A stretch of 64,000 nucleotides of DNA from Mixta intestinalis (lineage in GTDB: Bacteria > Pseudomonadota > Gammaproteobacteria > Enterobacterales > Enterobacteriaceae): NCBI RefSeq assembly GCF_009914055.1, contig NZ_CP028271.1, forward strand, positions 3,968,001 through 4,032,000, read 5' to 3'. Shown in pieces: positions 8,045 to 16,184 of the stretch (within the stretch, counting starts at the first letter, position 1; the number at the start of each line of letters is the position of its first letter). The translations under genes and the position numbers were made by a program. Below the pieces are notes generated by a model. The model was not told where the DNA came from and ran no database searches. It worked only from the letters and a program-made list of their open reading frames with translations.

Positions 8045-9564
8045 ATTAACCTCCCGGTATTAGAATCAACCCTAAACACTCCGTTCTCAAGCCCTTCTTT
8101 AGCCCAGTTTTGTATGTTTTTTATACCTAATGCTAATTGAGTATCACTTAATCTATTTGCTTGACTTGCAAGTTGAGTTAATTTATTTCTTATTGCTCCT
8201 GTATATTGATTATGATTAGACCAATGCCCTGGCAAACCTATTTTATCAGAGAGAGCTTTTGAGCCAGGCAAGAACATACCATTAGATGCACCATCGCCAT
8301 CCCACCCAAATTTCTTAAGTCGGTCAAATAGTCCTTTAAAATTTCTATCTTTTATTAGTTCTTCAGGAATAAGATGATGATTAGCCATTCCATCACCTTT
8401 TCTGGCTCCCATATTTTTTCCTAAAGCACAACTATCAAGCCCCAGTGGATCAATCCATCCCAGCGGATTAGGTACATAACTGTAGAGGTTCAACCCATCC
8501 AACAGCCCTATCGGGTCCTGGCTGATAAAGCTGCCGCTGTGTGGATTGTAGTACCGGTAGCGGTTGTAGTGCAAACCGGTCTCTTTATCATAATACTGCC
8601 CCTGAAAGCGCAGCGGGTTGTGTACCTGCTGCGTCAGGCGTTTTACCCCGCCCCAGGCATGGTATTGCGCTTCCCAGGTGATATTGCCGTCGCTGTCGGT
8701 CAGGCGCAGCGGGCAGCCGTTGAGGTCGTTGTGATAATAGTGGATGCGCGCGTCCGGCTGCGTACGGTCGGGCAGCAGGGCGAAGGGGATAAAGCTGCCG
8801 GGCCGGTAAACGTACTCCTGGATGGCGGGCCAGAGTGTGCGCGCCGCCTGTTTGCGCCGTGCGGCGGCGCCGGCGTCGTCAGGGTCAGCGGCGGCGGTGT
8901 CCGGCAGGCCGGGCGTGCTGTTGGGGCGGGTCACCTCGCCGAGCAGGGCGTCGCCGTCCCACCAGAACCAGGTGGTTTCCTGCGCGTTGCGTTTGAACAC
9001 CCGCCGCCCGGCGGCATCATAGCCATATTCGGTGGTGTGCTGCCTGTCGCGCGTGCCGCGCAGGCGGTGGTTGCCGTCCCAGCGCAGCTGGCGATGGTTG
9101 CCCTGACGGTCGCTCTGGCGGCGCAGGTTGCCCGCGCGGTCAAACAGGTAGCGCACGCCGTGCAGTTCGCCTTCGCGCCACCAGCCCTGCGGGGAGTCAT
9201 CCTGCGCCCGTATCTGCGTCAGCAGCTGATTGCCGGCGGCGTCCTGAATAAACCGGGTGACGCGCCCTTCCGGGCAGGTATGGGCCAGCAGCCGTCCCAC
9301 CGGGTCATAGCTGAAGTATTCGTGTCCCAGGCGGCTGTCGCTGCGCGCTTCGGGGTTGCCGTTGCGGTCGTAACGGTAGCCGGTACTGAACAGTCCGCTG
9401 TCGTGACGGCTGACCGTCCGGGAAACCAGCCGGTCTCGCACGTCATGGCGGTAGCGGCAGCCCAGCGTCTCGTCCTGTAGCCTGCCGCAGGCGTCATTTC
9501 GCCTCCGGCGGGATCCATGCTGAAGATAAGATCGCCAAAGTCGTGAGACGCGCGCACATCTCAC
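8041..9564 (-). pseudogene. Displaced (orphan) Rhs C-terminus with AHH-type nuclease tip
   Basis: The fragment has ~370 residues of Rhs core YD-repeats, the conserved boundary DPLGLD, then a 130-residue tip. The tip carries ANHHLIPEEL, NGMFLP and GHWSNHNQY, fitting the AHH/HNH superfamily of DNA-cleaving toxins. There is no Rhs N-terminus or credible start; the first ~30 codons are a rearranged piece where a core segment (9497-9535) is joined out of frame. Its core is nearly identical to that of the full rhs but has a 12-bp deletion near 9460. It is probably silent until recombined onto the intact gene, while its immunity gene stays intact. Confidence 0.8.
8500..9497 (-). repeat. Rhs core direct repeat, copy A (displaced fragment)
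   Basis: About 1 kb nearly identical to 10641-11650, with few substitutions and one 12-bp deletion. The match begins in the conserved core just before the toxin-tip boundary and ends in the codons for ACGRLQDE. Confidence 0.9.
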
Positions 9565-9729
9565 CGTTAAAATATCGGACGGCTGTATTGTGCTGGTTCT
9601 GGACAGCGATGAAGTGAACGCGCTGAAGCACAGCGGGAGCGCCTGCGCCAGCAGTTGCGGGAGATTAAGCAGGCTAACCGGGAGATCCAGAACGCTACTA
9701 AAATGGCGCTCCGGGGAATGAAGGTTTAG
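9554..9729 (+). pseudogene. SymE-like toxin gene fragment
   Basis: On the plus strand the frame at 9554 reads HLTVKISDGCIVLVLDSDE, which resembles the C-terminal SpoVT/AbrB-like part of SymE-family type I toxins. After a one-base shift near 9632 it continues as a helix QRERLRQQLREIKQANREIQ to a TAG at 9727-9729. The 5' part is missing and joins directly to rearranged Rhs sequence. SymE-like genes often accompany Rhs loci. The call rests on a short match. Confidence 0.5.
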
Positions 9730-9750
9730 AATCGTAACCTACTGGTAAGT

Positions 9751-9795
9751 AAAAATAGCCGGGAAGGTCGTGGTATATCTTTCCTGGCTATTTTT
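9751..9795. terminator. Bidirectional terminator between SymE remnant and Rhs immunity gene
   Basis: A 17-bp imperfect stem: AAAAATAGCCGGGAAGG (9751-9767) pairs with CTTTCCTGGCTATTTTT (9779-9795). It is flanked by A/T runs, so it gives a U-tail in both directions. It can end the immunity gene at 9808 (minus) and the SymE-like remnant (plus). Confidence 0.75.
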
Positions 9796-9807
9796 ACGGC
9801 TACAGTG

Positions 9808-10212
9808 TTAAATAACTCTTTTAGTTACTTCTAAGTAGTGATTGTATGTTTCTTTGCTAAAATATTTACGAGATAAATTATAACTATAATCATTTCCCAT
9901 CAATGCTTCAAAAATACATGTATTTAACACATCTCTCATGGATTTATCATCCCCCAAAAATATCTCATCAATAAATGAAAATATTTTATATATTTCACGC
10001 TCAACATAATCTCTATTTTTATAAATTTGTTTCAGATTAGAATAAAAATAATTTTGAGAAGACTTAACATCAGACATGTATATGTTGATTAAATCTAAAA
10101 TAAATGATCCAAAAGCACCATATGTCAGATAGACATCATCTTCACCATCATATGTTCTATCAAACATAGGAAAACATGCCTTTAATTTATGAACAGCAGT
10201 ATCTATTGTCAT
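9808..10212 (-). CDS. Immunity protein for the main Rhs toxin
   Basis: A 134-aa protein, AT-rich in codon use, whose ATG overlaps the rhs stop as ATGA (10209-10212). It has no signal peptide or membrane segment and is predicted mostly helical (for example DLINIYMSDVKSS and YVEREIYKIFSFIDEIF). I recognise no family with confidence. The gene order makes it the cognate immunity protein, and the absence of a signal suggests that the toxin acts in the cytosol. Confidence 0.75.
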   Translation of the reverse strand: MTIDTAVHKLKACFPMFDRTYDGEDDVYLTYGAFGSFILDLINIYMSDVKSSQNYFYSNLKQIYKNRDYVEREIYKIFSFIDEIFLGDDKSMRDVLNTCIFEALMGNDYSYNLSRKYFSKETYNHYLEVTKRVI

Positions 10213-13200
10213 GGAATAAACCCTAGAGCTTCTTTTAGATCGCTCATCAAATAGCTGGCCAAACTTCTATCAGAACCACTGAGCACCTCTCCTTTATATT
10301 TCCCTGTGCCACTGGTAAGTCTTTTAAGTGCTTCCAGATAGCTTGTTCCCTTAGCTATATGATCAGAACCACCGACTAATTGCCCTGTGGTTTTCGTATA
10401 CAGTATAGATGCCGCAGTTCCTCCATCAGGAATATTTGCTCCGGGACGATATAGTTCAGAGAAAATACCTTTAAGCTTGATGTTATCTATAGAGTCAATA
10501 ATTTCTTGTCGCTGAGAAGGTGAAATGGCATAGTTATTCTTTCTTGCATTTCTTAACGTATTAACAGAACAGGTATCAAGTCCCAGCGGATCGATCAAAT
10601 TTAACGGATTCGGCGCATACGCATAAAAATTAATGCCCCCCAACAGCCCTATCGGGTCCTGGCTGATAAAGCTGCCGCTGTGTGGATTGTAGTACCGGTG
10701 GCGGTTGTAGTGCAAACCGGTCTCTTTATCATAATACTGCCCCTGAAAGCGCAGCGGGTTGTGCACCTGCTGCGTCAGGCGTTTTACTCCGCCCCAGGCA
10801 TGGTATTGCGCTTCCCAGGTGATGTTGCCGTCGCTGTCGGTCAGGCGCAGCGGGCAGCCGTTGAGGTCGTTGTGATAATAGTGGATGCGCGCGTCCGGCT
10901 GCGTACGGTCGGGCAGCAGGGCGAAGGGGATAAAGCTGCCGGGCCGGTAAACGTACTCCTGGATGGCGGGCCAGAGTGTGCGCGCCGCCTGTTTGCGCCG
11001 TGCGGCGGCGCCGGCGTCGTCAGGGTCAGCGGCGGCGGTGTCCGGCAGGCCGGGCGTGCTGTTGGGGCGGGTCACCTCGCCGAGCAGGGCGTCGCCGTCC
11101 CACCAGAACCAGGTGGTTTCCTGCGCGTTGCGTTTGAACACCCGCCGCCCGGCGGCATCATAGCCATATTCGGTGGTGTGCTGCCTGTCGCGCGTGCCGC
11201 GCAGGCGGTGGTTGCCGTCCCAGCGCAGCTGGCGATGGTTGCCCTGACGGTCGCTCTGGCGGCGCAGGTTGCCCGCGCGGTCAAACAGGTAGCGCACGCC
11301 GTGCAGTTCGCCTTCGCGCCACCAGCCCTGCGGGGAGTCATCCTGCGCCCGTATCTGCGTCAGCAGCTGATTGCCGGCGGCGTCCTGAATAAACCGGGTG
11401 ACGCGCCCTTCCGGGCAGGTATGGGCCAGCAGCCGTCCCACCGGGTCATAGCTGAAGTATTCGTGTCCCAGGCGGCTGTCGCTGCGCGCTTCGGGGTTGC
11501 CGTTGCGGTCGTAACGGTAGCCGGTACTGAACAGTCCGCTGTCGTGACGGCTGACCGTCCGGGAAACCAGCCGGTCGCGCATGTCGTGGCGGTAGCGGCA
11601 GCTCAGCGTTTCGCCCAGCGTCTCGTCCTGTAGCCTGCCGCAGGCGTCATAGGCAAAACGGCTGGTTTCGCCGTCCAGCGTGACGGCGACGGGCTGCCCG
11701 CAGCGGTTATAGTGCCACTCCGTCCGGTGACCGGCGTCGCTGTGCCGGCTGATGCAGTTGCCTGCGGCATCGTAACGCCAGTAGATGCCCAGCCCGTCCT
11801 GATGCTCCTCCGTGAGACGGCCTGCGGCATCATATTTACGTGTGACTTCGCGCCAGGGATTAAGCAGCGCCGTCACGCGCCCGCAGCGGTCATAGCGAAA
11901 ACGTTCCTCCAGCGTCTGTTCTCCGTCCCGGTAGCGTTTCTCCGTCAGCCTGCCCATGCGGTCATGGCGGTATTCGGTGAGCTGTCCCAGCGCGTCGGTG
12001 CGTGCAACCAGATTGCCCGCCTCATCGTAGCGGTAGTGGGTCTGCTGACCGTAATAATCTTCGGTTTGTATTATTCTGCCCGCCCCGTCGCGCCGCAGCC
12101 GGTAACGCTGGCCCAGTTCGTTCACCACCGCCGTCAGCTGCTCCTCGCTGTCATATTCACAGCGCACCGTTTTGCCGTCCGGCGTGGTGCGGCTGGTCAG
12201 CACGCCCATGCCGCTGTAGCTGAACCGGGTTTCGCCGTTCAGCCCGTCAACGTGGCGGTTGGGATTATCGCAGGCGTCCCAGCCCAGCGTCTGCACGCTG
12301 CCGTCCTCCGCCTGCCAGCGGATCAGTCGTCCTTTGACATCGTAATCCCAGCGGCGGTGGCGGCCCGTGGCGTCGGTACGCTGGCGCAGCAGGCCGCGGC
12401 TGTCGTGGTGGAACGTGGTGCGTGTGCCTTCGCCGTCGGTGTGGCTGCGTAAGAAGCCGTAACGATCGTATTCCAGCTGCGTTTCGCCACCGGCGGGATC
12501 CATGCTGAAGATAAGATCGCCAAAGTCGTTATAGCGGTAGAGGGTGATTTGCCCCAGCTCATCGGTCTGGCTGATGAGCTGGCCGTCCCGGCTCCAGTCG
12601 TACTGCCTGACGGCACCTTCCTCATCGGTCTCTTTTATCAGGCGGTTATCAAGCCAGACGTAAAGGCGTTTGCTGCGATCGGGATGGGTCAGGGTACAGA
12701 GGTTACCGGCATCGTCCCACTCAAAACGGGTTTCGCGGCGTGCGGCGTCGACCTGGCTGACGGGACGCCCGACTTCGTCGTAGCGATAGCGCGTGGCGTT
12801 TCCTTCGGGATCGATTTCACAGATCGGCAGCCGATCCATATCAAACTGGATTTGTGTACGGTTGCCCAGCGAGTCGGTAATTTCAACTTCGTTGAGCAGA
12901 TCGTTATAAATGAAGTGGTAATCATACAATCCGTCATCGCCCCAGGAATGGCAGACCCTGTCCTGTTCATCATACTGATAGTGAAAGGTCAGGCCGCTGC
13001 GCAGGCTATGGCTGATCATTTTTCCCTGCTGCCAGCCGTAGCGGCGGCATAGGCCAGCTGCATCCTCTTCGGCGGTCAGCTGGCCGCGATCGTCATAATG
13101 ATAGCGCGTCAGGGGCAGGCTGGACTGGCTGTCTTCATCACAGAAGGTCAGCGCCGTCAGGCGATGATCGTGCCACTCTGCCTGTAGCGTACGTCCCCGC

Positions 13201-14396
13201 TGGCCTGCGGCATCCCACTCTACCAGCTGCTGTAGTTCTCCATTGCGGCGTACAAACTGCCAGCGGTTACCAACCAGATCGCTTATCGCCTCCAGCAGCA
13301 TCGGCTTTTGCGGCAGCGGCTGTGTGGCGGGATAGCGAAAGTAATAACGTTTTCCTTCTTTGGTTTCCACCACCAGCTGGTTGCTGTCTACATCTTCAAT
13401 TTGCCAGACCACCGCGCCGTCCACCAGCTCCATCACGGCATATTCACGACCTGGCGCGGCAGGAAAGCCGGGAAATACGGTGATGGTCAGTGCCTCGCAA
13501 AAGAAAAGCGCATCCAGCTGCGCATCATAGCTAAGCTGTATATCCGCCGGCGTTTGCCAGCCTTCACCACATGACGGGGCGAGCAACGCAATGGGAAAAG
13601 GTGCTGAGCGGTAATAGCGCGTCCAGTCCAGCGGCAGCCGGCCTGGTAAATGGAAGTCCTGATGTTCAATGACTACGCTGCCGTCACTAACATCTACCGG
13701 ATCGCCGAAAAGTAAATCATATATTTTCTTTCCGGCTTGCTTTGCTTTTATTGCGTATTTACCTAATTTTTCCGACAGTTTTTGGCGCCATTGAGAGTTA
13801 ATTACTTTTTCGCGCAATTCCTTTGCCCAGGGGGTATCAATCGCTTTATCTATTATTTTCGAAGCGCCTTTTATAAAAATATTAGCTGCTCCCTTTATTA
13901 TTGCGTTAGCAATGATGGCTTGCAGATTAATAGTGAGAGCCCCGCCTACTTTTACATTGTTATAAAGAGCCAGATTAATCATAAGAGGCAAATGAGGGGA
14001 TAAGAACGTTGGCTTTATTGCATTTTCAGGACGAAATGGGCGAGGTAAACCAAACAAATTACAGCTTAATACAGGAACTTTAAAACTTGACATTGGTGCG
14101 CCGTTAGCAATAACAGTGCTACTACCCATAAAAATTTCGTCAAGATATTCTGGGCCTGAAGCCATTTCTAAGGGAGGAAGCCATAAACCGCCTATAGGAA
14201 TATGTATAGAGAAACCGACAGTCCCTGCTACACTACGATTCAAGTTATTAATGGTTACTGTAGTAGATTTGAAAAGCAACTCAAAGGGGTCGTAAACTTG
14301 GGAAATAACAGGTGTAGGTAACGGAAAAGGGAAATTTTGATAAGAATGAATATCAACGCCCAATTGCGGATCGGTATAGCAGGTTGAGTGAGGCAT
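10209..14396 (-). CDS. Full-length Rhs T6SS effector with unclassified C-terminal toxin tip
   Basis: A 1395-aa Rhs protein. Residues 1-220 form a variable N-terminal domain lacking an obvious canonical PAAR motif, though GSSTVIANGAPMSSFKVPV is PAAR-like in style. From about 230, GDPVDVSDGSVVIEHQDFHL opens the Rhs cage, followed by tens of YD repeats (YRYDEVGRPVSQVDA type). The core closes with HYYHNDLNGCPLRLTDSDG, SGSFISQDPIGLLGG and the autocleavage-type boundary DPLGLD. The last ~121 residues are the toxin tip: ARKNNYAISPSQRQEIIDSI, then ELYRPGANIPDGGTAASIL, VGGSDHIAKG and a helical end. I cannot name its activity. Loading onto the adjacent VgrG is inferred from the operon. Confidence 0.88.
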   Translation of the reverse strand: MPHSTCYTDPQLGVDIHSYQNFPFPLPTPVISQVYDPFELLFKSTTVTINNLNRSVAGTVGFSIHIPIGGLWLPPLEMASGPEYLDEIFMGSSTVIANGAPMSSFKVPVLSCNLFGLPRPFRPENAIKPTFLSPHLPLMINLALYNNVKVGGALTINLQAIIANAIIKGAANIFIKGASKIIDKAIDTPWAKELREKVINSQWRQKLSEKLGKYAIKAKQAGKKIYDLLFGDPVDVSDGSVVIEHQDFHLPGRLPLDWTRYYRSAPFPIALLAPSCGEGWQTPADIQLSYDAQLDALFFCEALTITVFPGFPAAPGREYAVMELVDGAVVWQIEDVDSNQLVVETKEGKRYYFRYPATQPLPQKPMLLEAISDLVGNRWQFVRRNGELQQLVEWDAAGQRGRTLQAEWHDHRLTALTFCDEDSQSSLPLTRYHYDDRGQLTAEEDAAGLCRRYGWQQGKMISHSLRSGLTFHYQYDEQDRVCHSWGDDGLYDYHFIYNDLLNEVEITDSLGNRTQIQFDMDRLPICEIDPEGNATRYRYDEVGRPVSQVDAARRETRFEWDDAGNLCTLTHPDRSKRLYVWLDNRLIKETDEEGAVRQYDWSRDGQLISQTDELGQITLYRYNDFGDLIFSMDPAGGETQLEYDRYGFLRSHTDGEGTRTTFHHDSRGLLRQRTDATGRHRRWDYDVKGRLIRWQAEDGSVQTLGWDACDNPNRHVDGLNGETRFSYSGMGVLTSRTTPDGKTVRCEYDSEEQLTAVVNELGQRYRLRRDGAGRIIQTEDYYGQQTHYRYDEAGNLVARTDALGQLTEYRHDRMGRLTEKRYRDGEQTLEERFRYDRCGRVTALLNPWREVTRKYDAAGRLTEEHQDGLGIYWRYDAAGNCISRHSDAGHRTEWHYNRCGQPVAVTLDGETSRFAYDACGRLQDETLGETLSCRYRHDMRDRLVSRTVSRHDSGLFSTGYRYDRNGNPEARSDSRLGHEYFSYDPVGRLLAHTCPEGRVTRFIQDAAGNQLLTQIRAQDDSPQGWWREGELHGVRYLFDRAGNLRRQSDRQGNHRQLRWDGNHRLRGTRDRQHTTEYGYDAAGRRVFKRNAQETTWFWWDGDALLGEVTRPNSTPGLPDTAAADPDDAGAAARRKQAARTLWPAIQEYVYRPGSFIPFALLPDRTQPDARIHYYHNDLNGCPLRLTDSDGNITWEAQYHAWGGVKRLTQQVHNPLRFQGQYYDKETGLHYNRHRYYNPHSGSFISQDPIGLLGGINFYAYAPNPLNLIDPLGLDTCSVNTLRNARKNNYAISPSQRQEIIDSIDNIKLKGIFSELYRPGANIPDGGTAASILYTKTTGQLVGGSDHIAKGTSYLEALKRLTSGTGKYKGEVLSGSDRSLASYLMSDLKEALGFIP
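10641..11650 (-). repeat. Rhs core direct repeat, copy B (inside the intact rhs)
   Basis: Partner of 8500-9497. Together the copies give about 1 kb of near-identical sequence in direct orientation about 2.1 kb apart, a substrate for homologous exchange that would swap the toxin tip and immunity gene. Confidence 0.9.
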
Positions 14397-14418
14397 CTTT
14401 TCTTCCCTGAATAGTGGC

Positions 14419-14547
14419 TCAGATAATTTTTCTCAGCGCATTTAAAAACGATCTGGCTTCGTTGCCATATCCTTCACCCATGCCGATCACCAGAATCATC
14501 ATGATGACAATGGCACCGCCGATAATCAGACATCGCTTCTTTGTCAT
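14419..14547 (-). CDS. 42-aa single-pass membrane peptide in the vgrG-rhs operon
   Basis: MTKKRCLIIGG begins a small protein with one hydrophobic helix (IIGGAIVIMMILVIGMG) and a basic, helical tail. GGAAG lies about 5 nt before the ATG at 14547. It sits 11 bp after the TPR-like gene and 22 bp before rhs, on the same strand. No family is recognised. It may be an accessory to Rhs assembly or delivery, but it could also be fortuitous; a frame extension upstream to 14643 overlaps the TPR gene and lacks a ribosome binding site. Confidence 0.55.
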   Translation of the reverse strand: MTKKRCLIIGGAIVIMMILVIGMGEGYGNEARSFLNALRKII

Positions 14548-14558
14548 AAGGCTTCCTT

Positions 14559-16151
14559 TCATCCGCTGGTCGACACTTCTGCCTGTAGCAGCTGTTCCGT
14601 TGATTTTGGTTCCGGCACCATAAATGACAGTGGCGCATCCCATTCAGCTGGCTCTTTATCCAGCGGATGAGCAATATCAGGACTGCCGCTCCAGTTCGGC
14701 GTCAGTAGTTCACGTCCGGCAAAGATAATGCGCTGAAACGGAATGCTGGCCTGACGTATCAGCTTTTCGCGCTGCTGGCAGCAGTGCAGAAACGCCTGTT
14801 CCATCGCCTGCTCCATCCGTTGCTGTAGCTGGGCGGTTTTTTCCGGTGCCGGATATTTGCCCAGCGCCAGCGCCTCTTTTTCAGCCTTACGCTGTATGTC
14901 CGTCAGCTGGTTGCAGTACACTTGGGCTTTTTTCTCCAGCGCCTCAGCCCTGGCTTTATCCTGCATGGTCAGCAGCGCATGCAGCGTAATGCCCAGCGAG
15001 GAGAACTTACGCTCCGCCAGCGGGAGCTGCGTCGCCGCCCGTACCGCTTCGGTATAGAACTTTGTCGCCAGCGTGGTATGGCCGCTGCGCTGATAGCAAA
15101 AGCCCGCCATGCGGTAACCTTCGGTTGCATATAGCGGATGTGGTATATGTTGCGCTTCAACGGCGGCGCGCGCGTAAACCTCAGCGGCCTGCTCATAGCG
15201 TCTGGCGGTAAACCAGGCACCCGCTTCGCCAAATAAACTTTGCGTAATCAGCTGATATTTAATCGCCGGCTGTTCAATCCGCGCTGCCCGATCCGCTGCC
15301 AGCCGGTAAGCCTGTACCGCTTTAGGAATATCCTGCGCTTTCAGCCATGCACCCGCGATAATGCTGTGCATAACTACCTGTTGCTCAGGCCACCCTTTTT
15401 GTTGTGCCAGTTCCAGCGCACGCTGCGCTCGATCGGTTACCTGCTGCGCGGTGCCATGTTGCAGCAGTACCATACTGTCGGACATATAGCGGCGATAAAG
15501 AAAAGTCTCGTTATCCTCGGTGCTCCGGCTGGCAATCTCTTTTATCAGTGTATGCTGCTGGAGATCGGGGGTTAGCTTCTGTACATCGTGCGGCCAGGCT
15601 TTTTCCAGCGGTCGCCAGCATGGATTGCTGTGGCTGTGGAGCAGCATAAAGCGCAGGTTGGCGGGCCAGGCGCTCTGGAGCGCCAGCTCAATCCACTGTT
15701 GCCAGGAGCTATGCAGGCTGACGGTATCGGGCGAGAGGACAACCACAAGGTAACGAAACTGTGCCTGATAGTAGTGTGCGAAGGAGGATAGCGCGGCCAT
15801 AAAGCCATCAACCGAGTCGCATTCCGCCAGCGGCGGAGTATACCACTCTGTCGCCAGCTGTTGCTGGGCCAGCGCTTCTCTGCTGTTTTGATAGCTTTCC
15901 AGCAGCTCATGGCGTAGCGCGCGGCTGTAGCCAAACAGCGTATCAAACGGCGCGCGAAAAGTGATAAACAGATCGGGAAGTTCGTAATCCGATTCTCGCT
16001 GTTGCAGTGCCGTAAAAGCGTAAATAAGCGATTTCGCGTCGTCCTCTACTTCCCAGAGGAAAATACGGGCATTACAATCGCTCTGCTCCAGCCACAGGTG
16101 TTTTAATATCGCCATTCGCTGTTCGACGGGATTTCTTTCTAACGCGATCAT
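14559..16151 (-). CDS. TPR-like protein between vgrG and rhs, possible effector adaptor
   Basis: A 530-aa soluble protein. The first ~200 residues are a globular domain (LWLEQSDCNARIFLWEVEDD, then FRYLVVVLSPDTVSL) that may be NTPase-like in fold but lacks a Walker A motif. Residues ~220-400 contain repeated helical pairs with TPR character (YEQAAEVYARAAVEAQHIPH, ATEGYRMAGFCYQRSG). The end is a charged helical segment plus a proline-rich tail. It begins 33 bp after vgrG and precedes the 42-aa peptide and rhs. None of the known T6SS adaptor families (DUF4123, DUF1795/EagR, DUF2169) is evident, so it is a candidate new VgrG-Rhs adaptor by position only. Confidence 0.6.
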   Translation of the reverse strand: MIALERNPVEQRMAILKHLWLEQSDCNARIFLWEVEDDAKSLIYAFTALQQRESDYELPDLFITFRAPFDTLFGYSRALRHELLESYQNSREALAQQQLATEWYTPPLAECDSVDGFMAALSSFAHYYQAQFRYLVVVLSPDTVSLHSSWQQWIELALQSAWPANLRFMLLHSHSNPCWRPLEKAWPHDVQKLTPDLQQHTLIKEIASRSTEDNETFLYRRYMSDSMVLLQHGTAQQVTDRAQRALELAQQKGWPEQQVVMHSIIAGAWLKAQDIPKAVQAYRLAADRAARIEQPAIKYQLITQSLFGEAGAWFTARRYEQAAEVYARAAVEAQHIPHPLYATEGYRMAGFCYQRSGHTTLATKFYTEAVRAATQLPLAERKFSSLGITLHALLTMQDKARAEALEKKAQVYCNQLTDIQRKAEKEALALGKYPAPEKTAQLQQRMEQAMEQAFLHCCQQREKLIRQASIPFQRIIFAGRELLTPNWSGSPDIAHPLDKEPAEWDAPLSFMVPEPKSTEQLLQAEVSTSG

Positions 16152-16184
16152 AAAAAATTTTCCTGAGACATAGAAATATTTTCC

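Noticed and set aside
8539..11633. Long plus-strand open frames opposite the rhs core (8539-9480, 10680-11633, 11712-12452)
   Set aside because: They are antisense shadows of the GC-rich YD-repeat coding sequence; the first two are copies of each other only because the core is duplicated, and they lack ribosome binding sites or recognisable domains.
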